The notes below the pieces were generated by a model that saw only the letters and a program-made list of their open reading frames with translations, had not been told where the DNA came from and searched no databases. This document shows, piece after piece, positions 1 through 6,601 of a stretch of 24,363 bases of DNA. A program made the position numbers and the translations under genes. Source of the DNA: Acidovorax sp. (GTDB lineage Bacteria > Pseudomonadota > Gammaproteobacteria > Burkholderiales > Burkholderiaceae_C); assembly GCA_030150585.1 (NCBI GenBank), contig JASLFM010000093.1:1-24363 (forward strand), read 5' to 3'. Position 1 is the first letter of the stretch, and every line of letters starts with the position of its first letter.

Positions 1-49
1 GGAATTGTGCCGCATGGGCTTTGTAGGGGTATCGGACGGAGGCGGAAAT

Positions 50-63
50 TTGATGCGCATCAA
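50..63. promoter_or_regulatory. FNR/Anr-type binding palindrome
   Basis: The sequence TTGATGCGCATCAA is a perfect match to the FNR/Anr consensus TTGAT-N4-ATCAA, with a fully palindromic centre. Its centre lies about 97 bases before the preferred start of the downstream sensor-domain gene. A class II activator position (-41.5) would put the transcript start near 98. A single NarL-like heptamer (TACCCCT on the minus strand, 25-31) lies just upstream, but it is short enough to occur by chance. The site could equally serve a divergent gene to the left of the window. The sequence match is certain; the role is inferred. Confidence 0.7.
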
Positions 64-153
64 GGACGGCGCCCGTGCCCTCGGGCCGCCGAAAAGCGCA
101 GGCATTGATGGCGGTCAGTGGCCGGCGATGCAGGCGCTTCCGAAATAAGATGC

Positions 154-993
154 ATGTCATATTCCTATTTATACACCTTGCCCGCGCCGCACCCCTGCCG
201 CCGGGGCCGCCGCTCCGCTGTGCGCGCCCTGGCCTCGGTGGCGCTGTTGTCGGCGCTGCCGCTGTCGGCCCGGGCGCGCATGGCGCTGTCCATGGCCATC
301 AACCGCACGGCGCGCTTTCGGGCGCTCTCGCGGCGCATGGCCAAAGCCTACGGCCAGCTCCACTTGGGCGTGCTGCCCGAGCGCGCGCGCGAGGTGCTCG
401 CCACCGCGCGCCAACAGATGCAGGCGGGTTTCGAGGAGCTGGGCCCGCAGGCCTGGCCCCCCGAGGTGGCGCGGCCGCTGGCCGACGTGCGGCACCACGC
501 CGAGCGCCTGGACGCGCTGGTGGCCCAGCCCACCTCCAAGGACACGGTGGCCGCCGTGTCCGCCCAGGCCGACCGGATGCTGGAGGCCGCGAACACTGCC
601 ACGCAGGCGCTGGAGAAGCTGTCCCAGGCCAGCACGGCCAAGCTTGTGAACACGGCGGGGCGCCAGCGCATGCTGTCGCAGCGCATGGCCAAGAACTACA
701 ACCTGCTGGCCCTGGGCGTGGACACCCGGGCGGCGCGCGAACAACTGGTCGCAGACGCCGTGGAGTTCCGCCGCGCGCTCGCCGGCCTGGGCCAGACGCC
801 GATCTCCACTCCAGCCATTCGCACCGAGCTGGAACTGGGCCAGGCGCAGTGGGTGTTCTTCGACGCCGCGCTGCAGCGCCAGCCCGACGGGTGCGGCCTG
901 GAGGCCGTGGCCACGACCAGCGAGAGGCTGCTGGAGGTGATGGACCGGCTCACTGGCCTGTACGAGACTGCGCTGCGGGATGTGCTGGGTTGA
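154..993 (+). CDS. PilJ/NarX-type sensor-domain protein
   Basis: The protein is about 279 residues with two copies of a helical PilJ-N-like module (the ligand-sensing region of type IV pilus chemotaxis transducers and NarX-like nitrate sensors). The repeated signature is seen as INRTARFRALSRRMAKAY in the first half and VNTAGRQRMLSQRMAKNY in the second. The N-terminus has a basic stretch followed by a hydrophobic run ending LSARA, consistent with a signal peptide, so the protein is probably periplasmic or anchored. There is no HAMP, kinase or methyl-accepting domain after the sensor modules, so it can sense but not signal by itself. An in-frame GTG at 118 is also open; ATG 154 is preferred because it leaves a normal signal peptide. 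An FNR-type palindrome lies upstream, suggesting oxygen- or nitrate-linked expression. It converges on the aldehyde dehydrogenase gene with an 18-base gap. Confidence 0.75.
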   Translation: MSYSYLYTLPAPHPCRRGRRSAVRALASVALLSALPLSARARMALSMAINRTARFRALSRRMAKAYGQLHLGVLPERAREVLATARQQMQAGFEELGPQAWPPEVARPLADVRHHAERLDALVAQPTSKDTVAAVSAQADRMLEAANTATQALEKLSQASTAKLVNTAGRQRMLSQRMAKNYNLLALGVDTRAAREQLVADAVEFRRALAGLGQTPISTPAIRTELELGQAQWVFFDAALQRQPDGCGLEAVATTSERLLEVMDRLTGLYETALRDVLG

Positions 994-1011
994 TAGGGTG
1001 GCGTAGGCCGC

Positions 1012-2445
1012 TCACCCGTGGTGCACGGCCACGGTCTTGAGCGTGGTGAATCCGTACAGCGCCTCGAATCCCTTCTCGCGCCCGTAGCCGCTCGACTTGA
1101 CGCCGCCGAACGGCAGCTCCACGCCGCCGCCCGCGCCGTAGTTGTTGATGAACACCTGGCCGCTGGCCACTCGGCGGGCCATGCGGAACTGGCGCGCGCC
1201 GTCGCGCGTCCAGATGCCCGCGACCAGGCCGAAGCGCGTGGCGTTGGCCAGTTCCACGGCATGGTCTTCGTCCTGGAATGGCATGGCCGAGAGCACCGGG
1301 CCGAAAACCTCCTCCTGCGCCAGGCGGTGCTGCACGGGCACGTCGCGCAGCAGTGTGGGGGCCTGGTAGAAGCCGCCCTCGGGCGCCTCGTCCACGATCT
1401 GGCCTTGCGCCACCATGGGGATGCCGGCCACCTGGGCGTCGGAGAGGAAGTCCCACACGCGCTGCTGCTGGCTCTGGCGGATCAGCGGGCCCACGTCCAG
1501 GTCCATGGCGGCGGGGCCCACACGCAGCTGCTCAAAGGCGCGGCCCAGGCGTTCGAGCAGGGGTTCGTAGATCAGCGAGTCGATCAGCACGCGCGAGCCG
1601 GCCGAGCAGGTCTGGCCCGCGTTCTGCACGATGGCGTTGATGACCACTGGCAGGGCCGCGTCGAGGTCGGCGTCTGCGAAGATGATCTGCGGGCTCTTGC
1701 CGCCCAGCTCCAGGGTGACGGGGCAGTGCCGCTCGGCCGCCACCTGCTGGATGAGCGTGCCCACCGTGGGGCTGCCCGTGAAGCTGATGTGGTCGATGCC
1801 CGGGTGGCGCGCCAGCGCGTCGCCCACCTCGTGACCGTAGCCCGTGACAATGTTGATGGCCCCCGCCGGAAAGCCCGCCTCGGCCGCGAGCTGGGCCACG
1901 CGGATCAGCGACAGGCAGGCGTCCTCGGCCGGCTTGACCACGCAGCAGTTGCCGGCCGCCAGCGCGCCGCCCACGCTGCGGCCGAAGATCTGCATGGGGT
2001 AGTTCCACGGAATGACGTGGCCCGTCACGCCGTGCGGCTCGCGCCAGGTGAACACGCTGTAGCCGTCCTGGTAGGGAAGGGTCTCGCCGTGCAGCTTGTC
2101 GCACGCGCCCGCATAGAACTCGAAGTAGCGCGCCAGCGCGAGCGCATCGGCGCGGGCCTGCTTGGTGGGCTTGCCGCAGTCGCGCTGCTCCAGCGCCGTG
2201 AGTTCGTCGGCATGTTCGAGTACCTTGGCCGACAGGCGCATGAGCAGGCGCCCTCGGTCGGCCGCGCTCGCCTTGTTCCAAACGGTGTGGTGGCACTGGC
2301 GCGCCGCGTGCACGGCCGCGTCAATGTCCTCGGCCGTGCCGCGCTGGATCTCGTCGAAAAGCTGGCCATCGGACGGATCGATCACCGCGATGGTGCGGCC
2401 GGACGAGGAGGGCACGGAGGCATTGGCGATGTAGTGGTACTGCAT
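1012..2445 (-). CDS. NAD(P)-dependent aldehyde dehydrogenase (betaine-aldehyde dehydrogenase-like)
   Basis: The 477-residue protein has the full length of the ALDH superfamily. It oxidises an aldehyde to its acid with NAD(P)+ in the cytosol. Visible motifs in order are the Rossmann cofactor region with GHVIPWNYPM, the FTGSPTVG nucleotide loop, the general base Glu in LELGGKSP, the catalytic Cys in NAGQTCSAGSR, and EEVFGPV and PFGGVKSSGYGRE near the C-terminus. The frame is open upstream to 2571, but homologs begin near MQYHYIANA, so ATG 2445 is chosen; no strong ribosome binding site is visible. The sequence resembles betaine and other amino-aldehyde dehydrogenases, but the substrate cannot be read from sequence. 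It is not part of the benzoate operon, being separated from it by a decayed region and the regulator gene. Confidence 0.9.
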   Translation of the reverse strand: MQYHYIANASVPSSSGRTIAVIDPSDGQLFDEIQRGTAEDIDAAVHAARQCHHTVWNKASAADRGRLLMRLSAKVLEHADELTALEQRDCGKPTKQARADALALARYFEFYAGACDKLHGETLPYQDGYSVFTWREPHGVTGHVIPWNYPMQIFGRSVGGALAAGNCCVVKPAEDACLSLIRVAQLAAEAGFPAGAINIVTGYGHEVGDALARHPGIDHISFTGSPTVGTLIQQVAAERHCPVTLELGGKSPQIIFADADLDAALPVVINAIVQNAGQTCSAGSRVLIDSLIYEPLLERLGRAFEQLRVGPAAMDLDVGPLIRQSQQQRVWDFLSDAQVAGIPMVAQGQIVDEAPEGGFYQAPTLLRDVPVQHRLAQEEVFGPVLSAMPFQDEDHAVELANATRFGLVAGIWTRDGARQFRMARRVASGQVFINNYGAGGGVELPFGGVKSSGYGREKGFEALYGFTTLKTVAVHHG

Positions 2446-2805
2446 GGGCCAATGGTACGGAACGGGGGAGGCTGGCGCCAGAAGTTCAGTAAAAAGCCTT
2501 GACGTGCTTTCTGCTAGGAGGTTGGCTGTTATCCAATTTGGTAGCGTTTGCACGGCAATGCCGTACGGCACGGCGTGTCAACATCGCTGCGCCCCACGCC
2601 CGAGGCGGCGGCACTGGCCGCGTCAAACCTGGCAGGCTACGAGAACATCATGGCAAGAATGGCTGCGTCGTCTGCCCAGTTCAGCAGCGCATACCCGGCC
2701 AGCCGGTAAGCGAGCGCCGTGGCATGCTCGATCAGATCTTGCGGTGTCATGGGGGAGGGGTCGGGCGATCCGCTGCGCGTTTTTTAGAGGGTGTGTGCAA
2801 TGTAG
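2446..2805. other. Intergenic region with no convincing gene
   Basis: About 360 bases lie between the aldehyde dehydrogenase start and the cupin remnant. I see no complete gene. A 37-codon minus-strand frame (2637-2750) is listed separately at low confidence. The AT-richer part at 2485-2550 would be the place for the aldehyde dehydrogenase promoter. A short run of T at 2780-2785 has no clear stem before it. Confidence 0.5.
2637..2750 (-). CDS. Possible small protein or gene fragment, 37 aa
   Basis: An ATG at 2750 opens a 37-codon frame beginning MTPQDLIEHATALAYRLAGY and ending AILAMMFS before a TAG. The composition is protein-like (amphipathic, alanine- and leucine-rich) and third positions are mostly G or C. 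However, the bases before the ATG are pyrimidine-rich and show no ribosome binding site, and the segment sits in a decayed intergenic stretch. It may be a fragment of a lost gene. I do not recognise the family. Confidence 0.2.
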   Translation of the reverse strand: MTPQDLIEHATALAYRLAGYALLNWADDAAILAMMFS

Positions 2806-3051
2806 CCTGGCCGGCCTGCCCACTCCCATTCCCAGACCGAAAATGCAACCGTGATTTCCGGCACCCTCATGATTGGCATGGGTGAAAAGTTCGATGCAAT
2901 AGGCATGAAGGCCCTGAAGCCCGGCGCCTTTGGCTCCATTCCCGGTACAACCAACCACTTCGCCATGACCAAGACGGCGACCGTGGTGCAGATCCACGGC
3001 GAGGGGCCGTTTGACCTGAGCTACGTAGGTGCGGCCGACGATCCCAAAAGG
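2806..3051 (+). pseudogene. Remnant of a cupin-domain protein gene
   Basis: One reading frame translates as a recognisable cupin core. It starts with a metal-binding PAHSHSQTENATVISGT, continues with a GTGEKFD-like segment (LMIGMGEKFD), then PGAFGSIPGTTNHFA and VVQIHGEGPFDLSYV, and ends AADDPKR, where normal cupins of this type stop. The His-x-His and the later His needed for metal binding are present. The gene is broken at both ends: a TAG at 2803 immediately precedes the frame and removes the N-terminal half, and the stop codon is missing so that the frame runs on antisense into the regulator gene. I infer a 5'-deleted, decaying gene rather than a working small cupin; an intact relative would have about 130-160 residues. 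Confidence 0.65.
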
Positions 3052-3204
3052 CCGCTGCCGGCAAATTGCAAGATACCGGCGAACCGGGGCCGCCATGGAT
3101 ACCTTGGGTCTCCCAAGTCATGGGGGCTGAGGTATCTTCCCGTGCCTCACCGAAGCCGGCCCATGCCTTGGCGGGGGTTTCTTGCCTTAGGCAGGCGCCG
3201 GTTT

Positions 3205-4155
3205 TCACGGTGGCTCCGTTCCGGATGGGCTGGTGTCAGGAAAGAAGTTGTGGTCCACATCCAGCCAGGCCGGCTTTTCCGCGTACATGTCAGCTACCAA
3301 TTGCTTGATGGCATCGATGTACCAGGCGTTGTCGTTGAGCCGGTGGCTGAGGATGATGGGCGAAGTGGCGCGCGGGTCGTCGATCAGCCGGTAGCGGAGG
3401 TCGTTGCGAAGGCGCGCGGACGCGGGGATCAGGCACAGGCCGGATTCGGCGGCAACCAGGCCCAGCGCTGTTTGAATCTCGCGCACTTCATGCACCTCGG
3501 AGGGCCGGATGGCCTGGTCGTTCAGGAGGCTGAGGATGTGGTCGGCAAAGCTCGGGCGCGGCTCCTTGGGGTAGACGATGAGCTTCTGGCCATTGATTTC
3601 CCTCAGGCTGATCCGGCCGGTGTCGGCGGCCAGCAGGGAGCCGGGGGGAATGGCCAGCACCAGCCGCTCTTCGCGCAGGACCGTCCGGGCCACCGTGGCG
3701 TCATTGCTGCGGATGCGCCCGAATCCCACATCGATCCGGCCGGAATTCAGGGCAACGAATTGCTGCATCGACGTGAGCTCCACCAGCTGGATGTCCACGT
3801 CCGGATAGTGGTGGCGTAGCTTGCGCACCAGCATGGGCAGGCCGCCGTACAAGGTGGACGCGACAAAGCCAATGGAGAGCGTGCGTTGCTGGTTCAGGCC
3901 GATCTGCCGCGTTGCGGTTTTCAGCTGGTCCACACGGTTGATGATTTGCAGCGCCTGTTCGTAGAACACGCGCCCCGCCTCGGTCAGTCGCAGGGGCCGG
4001 CTGTTGCGCAGAATGAGCTGCACCCCCAGTTCTTCTTCCAGCAACTGGATCTGACGGCTCAGCGGTGGCTGGGCGATGTGGAGCTGTTCGGATGCCCGCG
4101 TGAAGTTGCGGGCGTCGGCGACGGCGACGAAATACTTGAGCTGCCGGATATCCAT
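3205..4155 (-). CDS. benM: LysR-type regulator of the cat-ben operon (CatM/BenM-like)
   Basis: This is a 316-residue LysR-family protein. Residues 1-60 form the winged helix-turn-helix (RQLKYFVAVADARNFTRASE, then QPPLSRQIQLLEEELG), followed by a linker helix and the effector domain. The effector domain carries segments typical of the cis,cis-muconate/benzoate-responsive CatM-BenM group: SIGFVAST, VELTSMQQFVAL, GRIDVGFGR, VLREERLVLAI, EVREIQTALGLVAAESG and LIPAS. In Acinetobacter BenM the position in the VLREER segment is Arg160, linked to benzoate binding, where CatM has His; Arg is present here. That alignment is from memory and is an inference. The gene is divergent from catB across 144 bases that hold two LysR-type dyads, so it very likely activates the operon and represses itself. 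CatR/CatM is the alternative name. Confidence 0.88.
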   Translation of the reverse strand: MDIRQLKYFVAVADARNFTRASEQLHIAQPPLSRQIQLLEEELGVQLILRNSRPLRLTEAGRVFYEQALQIINRVDQLKTATRQIGLNQQRTLSIGFVASTLYGGLPMLVRKLRHHYPDVDIQLVELTSMQQFVALNSGRIDVGFGRIRSNDATVARTVLREERLVLAIPPGSLLAADTGRISLREINGQKLIVYPKEPRPSFADHILSLLNDQAIRPSEVHEVREIQTALGLVAAESGLCLIPASARLRNDLRYRLIDDPRATSPIILSHRLNDNAWYIDAIKQLVADMYAEKPAWLDVDHNFFPDTSPSGTEPP

Positions 4156-4200
4156 AAGGGAAAACCATATGAATGGGGGATGGGTGCTGCGTAACCTGTT

Positions 4201-4219
4201 GATTTGTATTGATTAAATC
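4201..4219. promoter_or_regulatory. LysR-type operator (recognition site) for the cat-ben operon
   Basis: GATTTGTATTGATTAAATC is an interrupted perfect dyad (GATTT-N9-AAATC) that contains the LysR T-N11-A motif. It lies midway between the divergent regulator and catB. A recognition site normally sits near -65, which would place the catB transcript start near 4275. This is a sequence match plus family knowledge; binding is inferred. Confidence 0.6.
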
Positions 4220-4236
4220 TGCTGTCATATTTTTAA

Positions 4237-4252
4237 GGTATTGAATTAGACC
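4237..4252. promoter_or_regulatory. Second LysR-type dyad (activation site) upstream of catB
   Basis: GGTATTGAATTAGACC is an imperfect inverted repeat (GGT-x-T ... A-x-ACC). Its centre is about 34 bases from the centre of the upstream dyad, roughly three helical turns, so both would lie on the same face of DNA. It falls near -31 of the inferred catB transcript start, the usual position of the activation site of LysR regulators. The second dyad is weaker than the first. Confidence 0.45.
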
Positions 4253-4299
4253 ATTTTAGTGTTGGATGGGCCTGGGGGCTGCATTGTTCAATCCGGTCC

Positions 4300-5496
4300 A
4301 TGCAACACACGCAACCCCTTCAGTCCCGCGCCGTATCGGTGGTCATCGAGCGCGTGGAAACCCTCTTGCTGGATCTGCCGACGATCCGCCCGCACCAGTT
4401 GTCCATGGCGACGATGATCGGCCAGACATTGATGCTGGTTCGCCTGTACTGCTCGGACGGCACGGTGGGCGTCGGCGAGGGCACGACGATTGGCGGCCTG
4501 GCCTACGGTGCGGAGTCGCCCGAGGGCATGAAGCTGGCGATCGACACGTACTTCGCTCCGCTGCTGCTCGGCGCGCAGGCCGGCCATGTGCCCGCCCTCA
4601 TGGGGAAGCTGAACAAGGCCATCCATGGCAATCGCTTCGCCAAGTGCGCGGTGGAGACCGCTTTGTTCGACGCCCTGGGCCAGCGCACGGGCCTGCCCGT
4701 GTCCGAGCTGCTGGGCGGGCGTGTACGCAGCAGCCTGCCGGTCGCCTGGACCCTGGCTTCCGGCGACACCGCCAAGGACATCGATGAGGCCGAGCGCATG
4801 CTGGCGCAGCGCCGCCACAACGTTTTCAAGCTCAAGATCGGCCGCCGGGCCGTCGCCGACGACGTGGCGCATGTGGCTGCCATCAAGAAGGCGCTGGGTG
4901 ATCGTGGGGCCGTCCGCGTCGACGTGAACATGGCCTGGAGTGAACTCGAGGCCCAGCGCGGCCTGGCGGGCCTCGTGGACGCAGGTTGCGAGCTGGTGGA
5001 GCAGCCCGTGGCATCGGCCGACGCGCTGGCGCGCCTGAAGGGCCGCTTCCCGATCGCCGTGATGGCCGATGAATCGTTGACTGGCCCGGTCTCGGCCTTT
5101 GCGTTGGCGCGTGTGGCGGGGGCCGATGTGTTTGCCGTCAAGACCGAGCAATCGGGCGGCCTGCAGGCCGCGCAACAGGTTGCGGCCATCGCCGATTCCG
5201 CTGGCATCGAACTCTATGGCGGAACCATGCTGGAGGGCGCGGTGGGCACGATCGCAGCGGCCCACGCCTTTGCCACGTTCCCCAAGCTGCAGTGGGGCAC
5301 GGAGCTGTTCGGCCCCTTGCTGCTGACCGAGGAAATCCTGGCCGAGCCGCTGCAGTACCGGGACTTCGAGCTCACGGTGCCCAGCGCACCGGGCTTGGGG
5401 CTCAGGCTCGACGAAGACCGCGTCCAGTTCTTCCGCCGGGACAGAAAACCGCTGGGCGTGCCCACGGCGCCCCGGACCGCGCCGGCCCTCGGCTAG
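4300..5496 (+). CDS. catB: Muconate cycloisomerase
   Basis: CatB converts cis,cis-muconate to (+)-muconolactone, the second step of the catechol branch of the 3-oxoadipate pathway, in the cytosol. The 398-residue product belongs to the enolase superfamily. Catalytic features are visible: the KxK motif (VFKLKI, Lys177 and Lys179), the metal ligands in VDVNMAW (Asp208), VEQPV (Glu234) and MADES (Asp257), and the general acid/base Lys281 in VKTEQSGG. TIGGLAYG near residue 64-70 is typical of CatB. ATG 4300 adds about ten residues compared with usual CatB proteins and has no clear ribosome binding site, so a GTG inside could be the real start; the C-terminus also runs about 15-20 residues past the usual end. 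It is the first gene of the operon, directly behind the LysR dyads. Confidence 0.93.
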   Translation: MQHTQPLQSRAVSVVIERVETLLLDLPTIRPHQLSMATMIGQTLMLVRLYCSDGTVGVGEGTTIGGLAYGAESPEGMKLAIDTYFAPLLLGAQAGHVPALMGKLNKAIHGNRFAKCAVETALFDALGQRTGLPVSELLGGRVRSSLPVAWTLASGDTAKDIDEAERMLAQRRHNVFKLKIGRRAVADDVAHVAAIKKALGDRGAVRVDVNMAWSELEAQRGLAGLVDAGCELVEQPVASADALARLKGRFPIAVMADESLTGPVSAFALARVAGADVFAVKTEQSGGLQAAQQVAAIADSAGIELYGGTMLEGAVGTIAAAHAFATFPKLQWGTELFGPLLLTEEILAEPLQYRDFELTVPSAPGLGLRLDEDRVQFFRRDRKPLGVPTAPRTAPALG

Positions 5497-5553
5497 ATCA
5501 CTTCCACCGCCGACTCACTTCACCCAACCTCACGATTCCCAAGGAGATACACC

Positions 5554-6489
5554 ATGGCAACCAAGATCTTCAACACCGCCGAAGTGCAGGACTTTCTGCG
5601 CATGGCCAGCGGCCTGACCCAGGATGGTGGCAACCCGCGCGCCAAGCAGATCATGCACCGCATCCTGTCGGACCTGTTCAAGGCCATCGACGATCTCGAT
5701 ATCACGTCGGATGAGTACTGGGCCGGCGTGGGCTATCTGAACCGCCTGGGTGCCGCGGGCGAGGCCGGCCTGCTCTCGCCCGGCCTGGGTCTGGACCGCT
5801 TCCTGGACATGCGCATGGATGCCGAGGACCAGGCCCAGGGCTTGGAGAACGGCACGCCCCGCACCATCGAGGGACCGCTGTACGTGGCGGGGGCCCCCGA
5901 GGTCAAGGGCTTTGCACGCCTGGATGACGGCAGCGACAAGGCCGGCCACACGTTGATCATGCACGGCACGGTCTACGGCGCGGACGGTAAGCCCCTGGCC
6001 GGCGCCAAGGTGGAGGTCTGGCATGCCAACACCAAAGGCTTCTACTCGCACTACGACCCCACGGGCGAGCAAAAGCCGTTCAACATGCGCCGCACCATCG
6101 TCACCGATGAGCAGGGCCGCTACAAGTTCCAAAGCATCGTGCCCAAGGGCTACGGCTGCCCGCCTGACGGCCCTACCCAGGCGCTGCTGAACCAGTTGGG
6201 CCGCCATGGCAACCGCCCGGCCCACATCCACTTCTTCGTCACGGCCGATGGCCACCGCAAGCTGACCACGCAGATCAATATCGACGGCGACCCGCTGGTG
6301 AATGACGACTTCGCCTACGCCACGCGTGAAGGCCTGGTGCCGCCGCTGGTGGAGCGCACGGACGCGGCCAGCATCCAGGCCCAGGGCCTGAAGGGACCCT
6401 TCGCCGAGATCGCATTCGACTTCCGCTTGAGCGAGCTGGTCGGCGGCGTGGATAACCAGATCGTCGATCGCCCCCGCCTGGCGGCCTGA
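5554..6489 (+). CDS. catA: Catechol 1,2-dioxygenase
   Basis: CatA opens the catechol ring between the hydroxyls to give cis,cis-muconate, using non-haem Fe(III). The 311-residue protein has the normal length of the intradiol family, with a helical N-terminal dimerisation and lipid-binding region (about 1-100) and a beta-sandwich catalytic domain. The four iron ligands fall at Tyr164 (GFYSHY), Tyr200 (PKGYGCP), His224 and His226 (RPAHIHFF), which are the same numbers as I recall for the Acinetobacter enzyme. AAGGAG stands 7 bases before the ATG. catB lies 57 bases upstream and benA 112 bases downstream, so it is in the same transcription unit. Confidence 0.96.
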   Translation: MATKIFNTAEVQDFLRMASGLTQDGGNPRAKQIMHRILSDLFKAIDDLDITSDEYWAGVGYLNRLGAAGEAGLLSPGLGLDRFLDMRMDAEDQAQGLENGTPRTIEGPLYVAGAPEVKGFARLDDGSDKAGHTLIMHGTVYGADGKPLAGAKVEVWHANTKGFYSHYDPTGEQKPFNMRRTIVTDEQGRYKFQSIVPKGYGCPPDGPTQALLNQLGRHGNRPAHIHFFVTADGHRKLTTQINIDGDPLVNDDFAYATREGLVPPLVERTDAASIQAQGLKGPFAEIAFDFRLSELVGGVDNQIVDRPRLAA

Positions 6490-6498
6490 CGCCGGCTA

Positions 6499-6521
6499 CC
6501 GTGGCGCCGGGCGCGCCACGG
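6499..6521 (+). other. GC-rich hairpin between catA and benA
   Basis: CCGTGGCGC pairs perfectly with GCGCCACGG around a 5-base loop. No T-run follows, so it is not a classical terminator. A second possible stem pairs CTCCCC (6542-6547) with GGGGAG (6572-6577) just before the benA ribosome binding site. In the mRNA the structures could partly terminate, protect the catBA segment from decay or influence benA translation. The base pairing is visible; the function is inferred. Confidence 0.4.
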
Positions 6522-6601
6522 CCCATCCCCCCATCGCTTCGCTCCCCTTTGGAACCGCGGCCTGCGCTGCGGGGGAGAGCCGCACCCCAAGGAGACTCAC
6601 C

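Noticed and set aside
1018..2502. Long plus-strand open frame (494 codons) opposite the aldehyde dehydrogenase
   Set aside because: It is the antisense shadow of a clear ALDH gene in GC-rich DNA; the translation is His/Arg/Ala-rich with no family motif.
3140..3204. Possible terminator after the LysR gene
   Set aside because: The only stem found (TGCCT/AGGCA) is five base pairs with a one-base loop and no T-run, so it is not convincing.
2446..3204. Decayed stretch considered as a left att site or transposon scar for mobile ben genes
   Set aside because: No tRNA-like string, target duplication or inverted ends were found; only the cupin remnant is supported.
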